A DNA stretch of 64,000 nucleotides from Gemmatimonas sp. (GCA_025361705.1 JANYJW010000052.1:1-64000); one strand, 5' to 3'; counted from the first letter of the stretch, positions 9,059-19,046 are shown. The notes: generated from the sequence alone by a model not told the origin. Translations and numbers: made by a program.

Positions 9059-11098
9059 TCAGCGCGCCGGCACAATGCGAATCGCCTGCCCGCCCCCTGC
9101 CGCCATCGCAATGCGCAGGCGCGTCGCTGACGTCACCGGCTGCCTCGAGATGGTGATCGGCAGCGGGTTGTCGCGCCAATTCGCCCTGGGGCCATCGGCG
9201 TAGACTTCGGCCACGTAGCGGCGCCCCGGCGGCAGGAAGTCGAGCGGCACCTCCACCGTGCGCGCCTGCTCGTCCGTGATCGCCCCCACGAACCACGCGT
9301 CCTTCCCCTTGGCCTTGCGCGCCACCACCACGTCGTCGCCGATGCGCCCGTGCAACACGCGCGTGGTGTCCCAGTCGACGGCGACGTCGCGGATGAACTG
9401 GAATGCGGGCTGGTTGGCGTAGTTCTCGATGAGGTCGGCCGCCATCTGCACCGGCGAATAGAGCACCACGTACAGCGCCAGCTGCCGCGCCAGGGTCGAG
9501 CGCGGCCGCGCCTCCTCGGGCGTGCGCGCGCGGTTCGTTTCGCTGCGCGTGAGCAGCACGTTGAAGATGCCCGGCGTGTAGTCCATGGGGCCGGCCAGCA
9601 GGCGCGTGAAGAACAGGATGGTCTCGTGTTCCGGTGGATTGCCGCCTTCCCCGCCCCAGGCGTTGTACTCCTGCCCACGCGCCCCTTCGCGCGAGAGCAT
9701 GTTGGGCCACGTGCGCCGCTCGCCGGTATCCTTGATGGGCTCATGCATCACCACCGCAATTCCGTGTGTCGCCGCCGTCTCAATCACTCGGCGATGGTGG
9801 CGCACCATGTACTGCCCCTGATGATCGTGCCCGCCGGGATTGGCGGTGTCGCCCACGTAGCCTGTCTTGATGGCATGCACGCCCAGCCGTTCGTACAGGG
9901 CATAGGCAGAGTCGAGCTGCCGCTCGTAGTTGTCGACGAATGTCGCCGTCTCGTTGTGCACGATCAGCCCGACGCCCTTCTCCTTCGCGTAGCGCGCCAC
10001 GTCCGCGAGGTCATAGTCGGGATACGCCTGCGTGAACGAGAACGACCCGCCCGTCACCAGCCAGTTGCCGTCCCACCCGGTGTTCCATCCCTCCACCAGC
10101 GTGCCGCCCAGCCCGTTGGCAGCGGCAAAGTCGATGTACCGGCGGGCGTTCCCGGTGGTGGCGCCGTGTCGCGCGCCACTCGACCACGTCACCACGTTGA
10201 GGTGCATGCCCCACCAGATGCCGTCGTACTTCATCGGGCGAATCCACGGCGCGTCGGCCAGGCGGCTGGGCGGGTTGAGCTTGAGCGTCAACAGCGACGG
10301 CGCCAGCTGCTCCGGCGCGTCTGCCAGCTGCAGCGTACGCCACGGCGTCACAAACGGCGTGCGCCCCTTCACCGCGCTGCCGTCCTTCCAGCGCGTCAGG
10401 CTGGTGCGCAGCGTCCGGCTCTCGCTGCTCCCCGCGAGATACATGCCGGCGTAGTCCACGAGGTTGGCCTCGTGAATCACCACCTGCAGCCCGCCCGTGC
10501 CCTGGAGCGTCAGCGGCGTGTGCACCAGTGTCAGCTTGCTGATCGGCCCCGACGCGTACAGCATCTCCTGCCGATCATTCGTCGGCACGTTCGCCGGTAT
10601 CCACCACGCCTTCATGTCCTCGGCCATCGCGAACTCGGTGAGCTCGTCCATGATCTCGAAGTCCGCAAGATTCGGCTGCGCGGGCAGCTCGTAGCGCAAG
10701 CCAAGCCCGTCGTCGAAGACGCGCACCGCCACCCAGAACTCGCGCGCCGCGGGCGCCGTCTCCACCATCTTCACGCGCAGTTCGTTGTGCTGGTCGCGCA
10801 CCCGCGCCACCTCGCCCCACGGCAGCGCAAATGTCTCGTCGCCCGACGCGCGTGCGCTGTCGGCCACGCGCATGCCGGCACCAAGGGGCGGCGCGTTGCG
10901 GAAGGTGAATCCCAGGCGCGACGGTGTCACCACCGGGTGGCCGTCGCGCGCCACGGCCCACGTGAGGCGTCCGTCGCGGAGCGCAAGCGTGACGACGGTG
11001 CGTCCATCAGGGGAGGACACGGCGTGGCCCTGCGCGCCAAGCGCAGGGGCGAGACTGATGGCGAGCGCGGCAAGGGCCGCAAGGCGGAGCGAGGTCAC
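9059..11098 (-). CDS. GH97 alpha-glucoside hydrolase (SusB-like), secreted
   Basis: The true start is the GTG at 11098, which overlaps the alpha-amylase stop as GTGA and begins a signal peptide ending LGAQG. The product has 679 residues, the usual GH97 length. The N-terminal beta-sandwich includes SSPDGRTVVTLALRDGRL, and the catalytic barrel follows. Candidate catalytic glutamates occur in IVHNET, VMHEPIKD and GARGQEYNAW. They match the glutamate set of inverting GH97 enzymes such as Bacteroides SusB rather than the retaining branch. It probably releases glucose from maltooligosaccharides in the periplasm. The GTGA overlap implies translational coupling to the amylase. Confidence 0.9.
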   Translation of the reverse strand: MTSLRLAALAALAISLAPALGAQGHAVSSPDGRTVVTLALRDGRLTWAVARDGHPVVTPSRLGFTFRNAPPLGAGMRVADSARASGDETFALPWGEVARVRDQHNELRVKMVETAPAAREFWVAVRVFDDGLGLRYELPAQPNLADFEIMDELTEFAMAEDMKAWWIPANVPTNDRQEMLYASGPISKLTLVHTPLTLQGTGGLQVVIHEANLVDYAGMYLAGSSESRTLRTSLTRWKDGSAVKGRTPFVTPWRTLQLADAPEQLAPSLLTLKLNPPSRLADAPWIRPMKYDGIWWGMHLNVVTWSSGARHGATTGNARRYIDFAAANGLGGTLVEGWNTGWDGNWLVTGGSFSFTQAYPDYDLADVARYAKEKGVGLIVHNETATFVDNYERQLDSAYALYERLGVHAIKTGYVGDTANPGGHDHQGQYMVRHHRRVIETAATHGIAVVMHEPIKDTGERRTWPNMLSREGARGQEYNAWGGEGGNPPEHETILFFTRLLAGPMDYTPGIFNVLLTRSETNRARTPEEARPRSTLARQLALYVVLYSPVQMAADLIENYANQPAFQFIRDVAVDWDTTRVLHGRIGDDVVVARKAKGKDAWFVGAITDEQARTVEVPLDFLPPGRRYVAEVYADGPRANWRDNPLPITISRQPVTSATRLRIAMAAGGGQAIRIVPAR

Positions 11099-12684
11099 AA
11101 GCGTTGTCCCGAGTGCAATGCCACGGCGCCATGTGCGCCGAGGATGATGGTGATGCTGCCGTCTGCGGCGGCAGTGACCGTGCGGCCGGTGCACGCGGCG
11201 CCGGCCTTCGATCCCGAGAGAATATCGCAATACGACCCGGCGGCCAGCCCGGTCGCGATGGTGGCGCTCACGCTCGTCGTGCCGTTGTTGATGGCTACCC
11301 AGCCCTTGTCGCCGCGCGAGAAGGCCACGGCGTCCTTGCCGTCCTCCCACATGCGGCTGAAATCGGCGCCCGCCACGGCCCGGCGAAAAGCGACCATCGC
11401 CACAATCCACGGGTCGCGGTGCTCGCACACCCATTGGCCGATGACGGCACTCTCCATGCGGGCGGCACACGTCACGCTGGCGGCCACGGCCGGCGGCCCC
11501 GCGTCTCGCCCGGACTGCGAGCCACGGTCAAACGCATAACTCGACATGACCACGGGATACCCATACGGCTGGCCGAGCATCCACACGTTGGCGAGACGGT
11601 ACGTGTCCCCATCGCGATAGCCGATGCCGTCGCTGCGCTGCGTGTCATGGTTTTCGAGGAAGACCACCGCCTTGTCCGCCGGCATCAACTGCCAGGTGGA
11701 CGCGGCAAACGTCGTCAGCTGCGACACCCGCTCGCTGGTGGCGCCGCTGAACTTGGTGCCGACACCGCGGAACTTGAACTCGGTGATATCGGCCGCGCCG
11801 CCACTGGCATAGCCGAGGCCAAAGTAGTCGGCGGCGCGCACGGCCTCGGTGCCCGGGTCGATGACTTCGAGGAAGAAGAACGGGGCAACCCCGCCGTCGG
11901 CGATGCGCGTCCGGTTGACGCGCGCCACGATGCCATCAAGCTCCACGGGCTGGATGTGCTTGGCGGCGTCGATCCTGAATCCTGCGACACCAAGTCGCGC
12001 GAGCATCACCAGATAGTCGGCGATCTTCTGCTGCACGGCGTCCGAGCCGGTATTCAGGTCGGGCAAGCCCAGCAACTCGCAGTCCTGCACGTTGGCCGCG
12101 CTCTGGTAATTGTTGAGCGGGCACGCGGGATGGAAATCGGACGGCGCGTACAGCGGCGGATAGTTGTAGCGCGTGTACGCCGTGCCATTGCTGCCCACGC
12201 CATTGCCCGGCGCCATGTGGTTGATGACCGCGTCGGCGTAGATGTCGACGCCCACGGCCTTGCATCGCGCCACCATGTCGACAAACTGGGCGCGTGTGCC
12301 GCCCTGCGTGCGGTCAATCGAATAGCTCACCGGCCCGTACCGCTGGGCCCACGAGCCGTCACCCGGCACGTTGTGCTCCTCGGGCGGCGAGATGAGTGCC
12401 GCCCGGTACCCCGCCGGCGCGAGCACCCGCTCGCACTCCGACGCCACGTCGGGCCAATACCACTCAAACAGCTGCACAAAGGTGTCGCCGCCCGCCGCGT
12501 GCCCGCTGGCTCGATAGGTCGAGGCAAGCACGGGCCTGCCCGGCGGCGGGTTCCCGCCCTGCGGCGCAGGCCCCGCAGACGATGCGGCCCCGCCGCACGC
12601 CGCGACGAACACGGCGCCCAGCAGGGCCAACACAAACGCCCGGCCCGAGACAGGGCCTCGGACCGGGCGTCTGGTACTGCGCAA
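11095..12684 (-). CDS. GH13 alpha-amylase lipoprotein
   Basis: This 529-residue protein has an Arg-rich N-terminus, a hydrophobic stretch and the lipobox VFVAAC, so it should be lipid-anchored. GH13 motifs appear in order: DAVINHM (region I), GFRIDAAKH with the nucleophilic Asp (II), FLEVID with the acid/base Glu (III) and FLENHDTQ (IV). VQLFEWYWPDVASECE resembles animal and actinobacterial-type alpha-amylases. The initiator appears to be TTG at 12684, three bases after the susD-like stop. No better start keeps the charged signal-peptide region. It would cut starch at the cell surface to feed the SusC/D transporter. Confidence 0.9.
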   Translation of the reverse strand: MRSTRRPVRGPVSGRAFVLALLGAVFVAACGGAASSAGPAPQGGNPPPGRPVLASTYRASGHAAGGDTFVQLFEWYWPDVASECERVLAPAGYRAALISPPEEHNVPGDGSWAQRYGPVSYSIDRTQGGTRAQFVDMVARCKAVGVDIYADAVINHMAPGNGVGSNGTAYTRYNYPPLYAPSDFHPACPLNNYQSAANVQDCELLGLPDLNTGSDAVQQKIADYLVMLARLGVAGFRIDAAKHIQPVELDGIVARVNRTRIADGGVAPFFFLEVIDPGTEAVRAADYFGLGYASGGAADITEFKFRGVGTKFSGATSERVSQLTTFAASTWQLMPADKAVVFLENHDTQRSDGIGYRDGDTYRLANVWMLGQPYGYPVVMSSYAFDRGSQSGRDAGPPAVAASVTCAARMESAVIGQWVCEHRDPWIVAMVAFRRAVAGADFSRMWEDGKDAVAFSRGDKGWVAINNGTTSVSATIATGLAAGSYCDILSGSKAGAACTGRTVTAAADGSITIILGAHGAVALHSGQRL

Positions 12685-12687
12685 CGC

Positions 12688-14268
12688 TTAGTACCCCGTG
12701 TTCTGCTTCAGCTTCGGGTTCGCGATGAGCTCGCTCGCCGGAAGCGGATAGAGATCGCGGAACGCCTCGGTCACCTTGCCGGCGACCGTGTTGCCCTTCC
12801 ACTGCCACACGCCAGCCGTGCTGAACTGGGCGAAGCGAATGAGGTCGGTGCGGCGCGTCCCTTCCCAGAACAGCTCACGCGCACGCTCATCGAGGATGAA
12901 CGGGAGCGTCAGCGCCGCGTCGGCAATCTGGCCTGTCGTGTTGCCATAGGCCCGATCACGCAGCGCGTTGACATACGCCAGCGCCTGCGTGCGCGTGCCG
13001 CCCGCCCCGCGCACCACGCACTCGGCATAGATCAGATAGGCATCGGCGAGGCGGAACACCGGGAAATCGGTGTCCACGAACGTCGAGTTCTTCCCCTTGC
13101 CACCCGTGGACGTGGCGTTCGTGTACTTCATGACGCCCACGCCCTTCTGGTAGTCCGTCAGGTTCGTCATGCTGCCCGAGAATCCGTCGACCGTGAGCAA
13201 CGTGCCACGCTTGTCCGGGCTCGTCGGGCCGAAATTCGGGTACAGCGCGGCCACCGACGGCTTGGTGCGAAGGCCCCACCAGCCGCCGTCGATCCCGAAG
13301 TCGCCCGAGTTCATGTTGGCGCCCACTTCGGCATGAATCAGGAACGTCATGCCGCCCCACGTCTGGATCTTGTCACCGTCCTGCTGGATGGCAAAGATGA
13401 TCTCAGGCGAGGTGTTGTTGTCCGCCGAGAACATGCGACGGAAGTTGGCATCCAGGCGGTACGAGCCGGCGATCACCTTCTGCGCCTCGGCCAGCGCCTC
13501 GGCGTACTTCGCCGTGCCGCTGTAGACCTGGGCGTTCAGGTAAACCTTGGCGAGCAGCATCGCCACCGCGCCCTGGTCCACACGGCCATACTCGGCGCCA
13601 CCTGGCGCCGGCATGTCGTTGCGAATCGCGGTGAGCTCGGACACGACGTAGTTGAAGACGTCGGCGCGCGTAGCCTGCGCCGGCGCCGTCTTGCCCACTT
13701 CGTCCGTCTCCTTGACCAGCGGCACGCCACCGAAGAGGTCCATGGCGTGCCAATAGCTGTACGCGCGCAGGAAACGCGCCTCGGCGCGGAACTTGGTGAC
13801 TTCGGCCTTCGTCGCCGCCGACACGTTGCGCGATGCCAGCTTCGCGTCGGTCGTCTCGCGCAGGAACTCGTTCACCAGCCCGACCTGGAAGTAGATGCGA
13901 TAGTACATCGAGCCCAGGAACGAGTTGGACGACGCCCAGATCTGGGTGTTCAGTTCCTGAATCGGGCCGTCATTCCATGCCACGGCCGCCTCGTCGGTGG
14001 GCAATTCTTCCATCTGCCACCAGAGGCGCATGTACTGCGAGAAGCCTTCATCAAGGCCCGAGATGTCGCTGTTGCCGGCTGGGCCCTGCTGGCCGCTGAC
14101 GGCGAGGCCGGCGTAGATCTTCGCGAGGAACGCCTTGTACGACGCCTCCTCGGAGAAGATGTTGGCGCTGCTGACGCTGCTCTTGGGCGCCACCGTCGGA
14201 TCGGTGCACGCGGCCACGACCAGCAGCGCGCTGGCCGTGACGAGCATGGAGCGAATGGTCTTTTTCAT
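12688..14268 (-). CDS. SusD/RagB family nutrient-binding lipoprotein
   Basis: The ATG at 14268 has GGAG eight bases upstream. It gives a 526-residue protein with a lipoprotein signal (lipobox LVVAAC). The remainder is a typical SusD/RagB sequence: helical TPR-like repeats (FRAEARFLRAYSYWHAMDLF, GAVAMLLAKVYLNA) and the C-terminal signature FILDERARELFWEGTRRTDLIRF. SusD proteins form the lid of the SusC outer-membrane channel and bind the glycan. It lies 14 bases after the susC-like gene and three bases before the amylase, so one transcript is likely. Starch or maltodextrin as ligand is inferred from the neighbouring GH13 and GH97 genes. Confidence 0.95.
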   Translation of the reverse strand: MKKTIRSMLVTASALLVVAACTDPTVAPKSSVSSANIFSEEASYKAFLAKIYAGLAVSGQQGPAGNSDISGLDEGFSQYMRLWWQMEELPTDEAAVAWNDGPIQELNTQIWASSNSFLGSMYYRIYFQVGLVNEFLRETTDAKLASRNVSAATKAEVTKFRAEARFLRAYSYWHAMDLFGGVPLVKETDEVGKTAPAQATRADVFNYVVSELTAIRNDMPAPGGAEYGRVDQGAVAMLLAKVYLNAQVYSGTAKYAEALAEAQKVIAGSYRLDANFRRMFSADNNTSPEIIFAIQQDGDKIQTWGGMTFLIHAEVGANMNSGDFGIDGGWWGLRTKPSVAALYPNFGPTSPDKRGTLLTVDGFSGSMTNLTDYQKGVGVMKYTNATSTGGKGKNSTFVDTDFPVFRLADAYLIYAECVVRGAGGTRTQALAYVNALRDRAYGNTTGQIADAALTLPFILDERARELFWEGTRRTDLIRFAQFSTAGVWQWKGNTVAGKVTEAFRDLYPLPASELIANPKLKQNTGY

Positions 14269-14282
14269 GATGCGTTCTCCGC

Positions 14283-17246
14283 TCAGAAGCCGAGGTTGAG
14301 GCCAGTCGTGATGGTGCGCGAGAGCGGGTACAGGTTGTTGTCGATGCCGTTGACGCCGGCCATCGGGTCCACGCCGCTGTACTTGGTGCTCGTGAAGACG
14401 TTCTGGATCGCGCCGTACACGCGCAGCGACTTGAGCTGCGGCACATTCCGGAAGGTATACCCGACGCTGATGTTGTCGAGACGCAGGAACGACGCCTTCT
14501 CGACGTACAGGTCGGAGAAATACTGCGTGCTGGTGAAACCGTACTTGAGCACCGACGCGTGCAGGTTGGACGGCGCCTGCGTGCCCGTGAGCGAGCGGTA
14601 CGTGCCCTGGCTCGACGCCACGTTGTTGTAGACGTAGTTGCCCAGGTACATGCGGGCGGTCGCGGCGGCGTCCCAGTTCTTGTACGACACGGTCGACGTG
14701 TGGCCAAGGATCCAGGTCGGCGCGGGGCTCTTGTACGGCACCTTGTCGTCCTGCGTGATCGCGCCGTCCTTGTTCTGGTCGACGTACAGCTCGAGGTCCG
14801 TCTTGTTGCCCGTCACCGGCTTGCCGTCGGCGCCGTTCTTGTGCATGAACACGAGGAACGAGTTGATCGGCTTGCCCGGCATCAGCACCTGAATGGTGTT
14901 GCCGACGCCGCCCGAGATGCCGCCGACGAGAATCTTGTCGGTGCCCGAGCCGCTCACGGACTCGATCTTGTTGGCGTTGTGCGAGGCCGCAAAGCTGGCA
15001 TCCCAGCGCCACGGCGACTTCTTGCCGTCGAAGATCACGGCATTCACGCCGAGTTCCACGCCGCTGTTCTTCATGCTGCCGATATTCGTCGTGACGTAGT
15101 TCGACAGGTTCGTGCCCGCCGCCACCGGGACCGTGAAGATCAGGTCCTTGGTGTTCTTGGTGTACACGTCCAACGTGCCGGTCACGCGATTGTTATAGAA
15201 GCCGAAGTCGATGCCGAAGTTGGTCGACGCCGTCTGCTCCCACTTGATGTTCGGGTCCACCGCACTCGGGCGGATGGTGCTGACGAAGCTGTTCCCGAAC
15301 TGGTACATCGCCTTGCTGTCGCCGACCGTGTAGGTCGAGAGGAACAGGTAGTTGCCGAACGACTGGTTGCCGTTGACGCCCCACGAGGCGCGCAGCTTGA
15401 GGTCCGACAGCTGCCGGAAACTGGCCATGAACGGCTCGTCGATGACGCGCCACGCGGCGGCCAGCGACGGGAAGATGCCCCACTGGTTCCCCGCGCCGAA
15501 GCGCGACGAGCCGTCCCGGCGCACCGAGCCGGTCAGCAGGTACTTGTCGGCGAGCGTCACGTTGGCGCGGCCGAAGAACGAAATCAGCTTGCTCTCGTCC
15601 ACCGTCAGGTAATTCTGCTGCACCTGCGCGCCCGGCACGCCGTTCATGCCCAGCAGGTTCGTCGAGAGCTTCTCGGCGTAGAACGACGGATAGTCGCCGC
15701 GCGAGTTCTCGTACGTGTAGCCGCCGGTCACGTCAAACACGTTGCCGACGCCATTCAGCTTGCGCGAGTAGGTGCCAAAGGCCTCGAGCAGCGTGTTGGT
15801 CTGGCGAGGGTTGTTCTTGTCGAACCGGCCGCCGCGGCCGCCCTCGATGTCGAACTGCGAGTTGCTCGGCGAGAACGACGTGCGCGAGGACTGCGTGAAG
15901 TCGTAGCCCGTGCGGAGCGTCGCGGCCAGCCCTTCGATCCACGGCAGGTTGTACTTGGCCTCGATGTTGCCGACGCTGCGGTACACCGTGCCGCGGCTCA
16001 GCACCATGGCATAGTCGGCCAGCGGATTGTTGGCGCCCAGCCAGTCGGTCCACTGGAAATACGTGCCGTCGGCGTTGCGGATCGGCTGCGTCGGCGCCAT
16101 CGCCGTCGCCGCACCCATGCCGCCTGCCGGGTAGTTGTCGTCCGCCTTGCTCCCCTTGAGGTTGGCGCGGAACTCGAGCTTGTCGTTCATCAGCAGGTCG
16201 CTGTACGTCAGGCCCATCGAGGCGCGGCGAGAGTTCGTGCCGAGCACCACGCCGTCCTGGTTCAGGCTGCCAACCGACAGGCGATAGCGCATGTCCTCCT
16301 TGCCGCCCGACATCGACATGTTGAGATCCGACCCGGCCGCGCTGCGCGTGACCGCGTCAATCCAGTCGGTGTTGGCCGTGCCGAGCCGGGCGCTGTTCTC
16401 CGGCGCGTACTGCGCAACGGCCGCCCGGAACTGCGTGGCGTTCAGCATGCTCGGCTTCTTCACGATCGACGACGTCGAGTAGTTGCTCGACAGCGTGACG
16501 CTCGACGCGCCCGCCGCGCCCGACTTGGTCGTGATCATGATCACGCCGTTGGCGCCGCGCGATCCGTAGATCGCCGTGGCCGACGCATCCTTGAGCACCG
16601 TGATGCTCGCGATGTCGGCCGGGTTCAGGAAGTTCATCGGGTTGCGACCCGACGAGACGCCGCCGCCGACGCTCAGCGGGACGCCGTCAATGACGAACAG
16701 CGGCTCGTTGCTGGCGTTGATCGACGTGCCGCCGCGGATGCGCATCGAGATGCCGCCGCCCGGCTCGTTGTTGTCCACCACCTGCACGCCGGGAATCTTG
16801 GCCTGGACGAGCTGCTCCGGGCTCACGATGCGGCCGATGTTGAACTCCTTCTCCTTCACCATTTCGGCAACGCCGGTGCGGTCGCGCGTGTCGCGCGTGC
16901 CGTAGCCGGTCACCACGATGCCGCCCAACTGGGCCGCCATCTGCCGCAGCGTGAGGGCGACGACGGCGGGGGTTGCGGGCGAGGCGGTGACCTTGGCCGA
17001 GTCCGGCGCATATCCGATGCGCTTGGCGCGCAGGGTGTAGCTGCCAGCGTCGACGAGGATCGTGAAACGACCGTCCTCACGCGTAATCGCGCCGCGCTTC
17101 GTCCCAACGACCGTGACCTCGGCCCCGACAATCGGGCCCGATCCGTCGGTCGCCTTGACGGTTCCGGTGATTCGCGAATTCTGCGCGAGCGCCGGCTCGC
17201 TCACGCAAAGGGCTGCGAACAGAGCTACGACTCCGGTCCGCCACAT
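14283..17246 (-). CDS. SusC/RagA family TonB-linked outer membrane protein
   Basis: The ATG at 17246 is preferred over the GTG at 17255 because AGGAG lies eight bases before it. The product has 987 residues. A signal peptide ends near ALAQ. A carboxypeptidase-regulatory-like beta domain (about 25-110, ITGTVKATDGSGPIVGAEV) is followed by a TonB plug (VQAKIPGVQVVDNNEPGGG, GSRGANGVIMITTKSG) and a large barrel ending in the aromatic TTGLNLGF. SusC proteins import oligosaccharides with SusD and TonB energy. It is the first gene of the locus. No regulator gene lies beside it. Confidence 0.95.
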   Translation of the reverse strand: MWRTGVVALFAALCVSEPALAQNSRITGTVKATDGSGPIVGAEVTVVGTKRGAITREDGRFTILVDAGSYTLRAKRIGYAPDSAKVTASPATPAVVALTLRQMAAQLGGIVVTGYGTRDTRDRTGVAEMVKEKEFNIGRIVSPEQLVQAKIPGVQVVDNNEPGGGISMRIRGGTSINASNEPLFVIDGVPLSVGGGVSSGRNPMNFLNPADIASITVLKDASATAIYGSRGANGVIMITTKSGAAGASSVTLSSNYSTSSIVKKPSMLNATQFRAAVAQYAPENSARLGTANTDWIDAVTRSAAGSDLNMSMSGGKEDMRYRLSVGSLNQDGVVLGTNSRRASMGLTYSDLLMNDKLEFRANLKGSKADDNYPAGGMGAATAMAPTQPIRNADGTYFQWTDWLGANNPLADYAMVLSRGTVYRSVGNIEAKYNLPWIEGLAATLRTGYDFTQSSRTSFSPSNSQFDIEGGRGGRFDKNNPRQTNTLLEAFGTYSRKLNGVGNVFDVTGGYTYENSRGDYPSFYAEKLSTNLLGMNGVPGAQVQQNYLTVDESKLISFFGRANVTLADKYLLTGSVRRDGSSRFGAGNQWGIFPSLAAAWRVIDEPFMASFRQLSDLKLRASWGVNGNQSFGNYLFLSTYTVGDSKAMYQFGNSFVSTIRPSAVDPNIKWEQTASTNFGIDFGFYNNRVTGTLDVYTKNTKDLIFTVPVAAGTNLSNYVTTNIGSMKNSGVELGVNAVIFDGKKSPWRWDASFAASHNANKIESVSGSGTDKILVGGISGGVGNTIQVLMPGKPINSFLVFMHKNGADGKPVTGNKTDLELYVDQNKDGAITQDDKVPYKSPAPTWILGHTSTVSYKNWDAAATARMYLGNYVYNNVASSQGTYRSLTGTQAPSNLHASVLKYGFTSTQYFSDLYVEKASFLRLDNISVGYTFRNVPQLKSLRVYGAIQNVFTSTKYSGVDPMAGVNGIDNNLYPLSRTITTGLNLGF

Positions 17247-17318
17247 AGGGCTCACTCCTGGGGTGTTGGTTTAGTAACGATCACCCCCGGCCCGTTGGCT
17301 TTGCAGAAATGCCCGTAA

Positions 17319-17334
17319 CGCACATCACTGTGCG
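17319..17334. promoter_or_regulatory. Palindrome upstream of the Sus-like operon
   Basis: CGCACA-TCAC-TGTGCG is a perfect inverted repeat with 6-bp arms, centred about 80 bases before the susC-like start codon. In size and symmetry it could be an operator for a dimeric regulator. The locus encodes no adjacent regulator, so the binder would be elsewhere. I could not fit a convincing -35/-10 pair around it. Confidence 0.35.
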
Positions 17335-17407
17335 AACGCTGAACCAGGCAGGGGGTGCTTTAATGGTAGCAACTGCCAAGAGAAACGACAGCCCTTGCAT
17401 GCGTTCG

Positions 17408-17426
17408 GATGAGAGGGGTTCTCATC
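17408..17426. other. Hairpin downstream of the sulfatase gene
   Basis: GATGAGA (17408-17414) and TCTCATC (17420-17426) make a perfect 7-bp stem with a 5-base loop about 80 bases past the sulfatase stop. No T-run follows on the minus strand. It may slow or end sulfatase transcripts before the Sus-like promoter region. Confidence 0.3.
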
Positions 17427-17504
17427 ATCTCCGGCACTACCCTCCCGCCGAGCCTTCCGTCACCTCCCGCCGCAGCCATTGCCTGCCGGCACGCGGGCCC
17501 GCCC

Positions 17505-19046
17505 CTACGGAAACCACCCTCCGGGATTCACCTTCACCCTCGACTCCCAGTCCGCCATGAGCCGCTCCATACGAGCCACGACGTCCGGGTGGCCAGACGC
17601 GAGGTCGTACGCCTCCGTGGGGTCGGTGGCCAAGTCGTAGAGGTTCGGCCACGTCCCCAGATTGCCGCGGTCCTGCGAACCCAGCACGGTGGTCCGTTTG
17701 TCAATGGGCCGCGGAAACACATAGTGGTTGATGGACCGGTAGTACTTCCACGACCCCACGCGGATGCCTTCCAGCTCCTCGCTGTGGTAGAAGTAGAGCA
17801 CGTCGTGCGGGGTCTGCGTTGCCCGCCCAGTCATCAGGCCAATGATGTTCTTTCCGTCAACCGCGCGGTCCGAAGGCAGCTGGAGCCCCGCCAGTGGCAG
17901 CAGCGTGGGAAACAGGTCGATGTTCATGGCCGACTCGCGGCACGTCGCGCCGGCCGGGATCTGGCCCGGCCAGCGTGCAATCAGCGGCACGCGGTGACCG
18001 CCCTCGTAGCTCTGTCCCTTGCGTCCGCGCAGGCCCGCCGGGCTGCCGTTGTACCACGGCCCATTGTCGCTGGTGAAGAGCACCAGGGTGTCTTTGTCCA
18101 GTCCCTGCTGTGCCAGATGCGTCATCACCGCACCCACCGACCAGTCGAGCTCTTCCACCGCGTCGCCGTAGATGCCCGCCGCGGATTTCCCCTTGAACCT
18201 CTCGGAGGCATAGAGCGGCTGGTGCGGAAAGGTGTGCGCCAGATACAGGAAGAACGGCGCACCGTTGGCCGCATCAATGAAGTCGAGCGCTTCCCTGGTG
18301 TAGAGGCCCGTCAAACGCGCCTGGTTGGTGCCGATATCGTCTTCGAGGCGCGTCTCGCCGCGGTACAAGGCACACGGCACCATGTCGTTGCTGTGCGGCA
18401 CTCCGTAGAACGAGTCGAAGCCGTGCCGGCGCGGGTTGTATCGGGGCTCCTTGCTGAAGTCGCCGAGGTGCCATTTCCCCACCATCCCCGTGCGGTAACC
18501 GGCCACCTTGAGCGCTTCGGGGAGCGTGACTTCCTCGTCGGGCAAGCCGTTCACGTAACTCTCGTCCTGCGCGTCCACCGCACCCAGCCGGCCCAGCCAA
18601 TGCCAGAGGGTGATGTCGAGTTTGCGGGCCATGGACTCGCGCGACTGGTACAGGATGTAGTTGAGTCCCGAGCGCACCGGATACCGGCCCGTCAACAAGC
18701 CAAAGCGCGACGGCGTGCACACCGAGGCGCACGCGTCGTAGTCGGTGAAGCGCATTCCTGCTGTGGCGAGCCGGTCAATGTTCGGCGTACGGATGGCGGT
18801 GCTGCCGTAACAGCCGATATCGCCCGCGCCCAGGTCATCGCAGTTGATGAGCACGATGTTGGGCCGCTTGCCCGCAAAGCCCGGCGTGGGCACCACCGGA
18901 TGTGCCGACACCGTGTGGGCGCGGGCAAAGTCGGGACGCTTGGACGTGCCGAACGCGCGGACGCCACAGTAACCCGCCGCGCCGGCGACGCCTGTGAGCG
19001 CCGCCGCCTTGAGCACCGCGCGCCGGCTGAGCGGACGGGCGGTCAT
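17505..19046 (-). CDS. Tat-exported sulfatase (arylsulfatase type)
   Basis: The 513-residue protein starts with a twin-arginine signal (SRRAVLKAAALTGVAGAAG; RR at 8-9). The sulfatase signature is Cys110 in CTPSRFGLLTGRYP. This cysteine is oxidised to formylglycine by a maturase in active sulfatases, and none is seen in this window. LINCDDLGAGDIG provides the N-terminal metal-binding aspartates, and TSDNGPWYNGSP and MVGKWHLGD are further sulfatase motifs. The substrate cannot be read from sequence. It ends upstream of the Sus-like locus and follows the M28 peptidase gene by 37 bases. Confidence 0.92.
   Translation of the reverse strand: MTARPLSRRAVLKAAALTGVAGAAGYCGVRAFGTSKRPDFARAHTVSAHPVVPTPGFAGKRPNIVLINCDDLGAGDIGCYGSTAIRTPNIDRLATAGMRFTDYDACASVCTPSRFGLLTGRYPVRSGLNYILYQSRESMARKLDITLWHWLGRLGAVDAQDESYVNGLPDEEVTLPEALKVAGYRTGMVGKWHLGDFSKEPRYNPRRHGFDSFYGVPHSNDMVPCALYRGETRLEDDIGTNQARLTGLYTREALDFIDAANGAPFFLYLAHTFPHQPLYASERFKGKSAAGIYGDAVEELDWSVGAVMTHLAQQGLDKDTLVLFTSDNGPWYNGSPAGLRGRKGQSYEGGHRVPLIARWPGQIPAGATCRESAMNIDLFPTLLPLAGLQLPSDRAVDGKNIIGLMTGRATQTPHDVLYFYHSEELEGIRVGSWKYYRSINHYVFPRPIDKRTTVLGSQDRGNLGTWPNLYDLATDPTEAYDLASGHPDVVARMERLMADWESRVKVNPGGWFP

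Noticed and set aside
11099-11470. Upstream extension of the GH97 gene
   Set aside because: The extra 124 residues are Arg/His-rich and lie opposite no GH97 domain; a signal peptide starts at the GTG at 11098.
11104-14631. Long open frame of about 1175 codons on the plus strand across the alpha-amylase and SusD genes
   Set aside because: It is antisense to well-identified genes, has an Arg/His/Ala-rich composition typical of high-GC shadow frames, and shows no domain.
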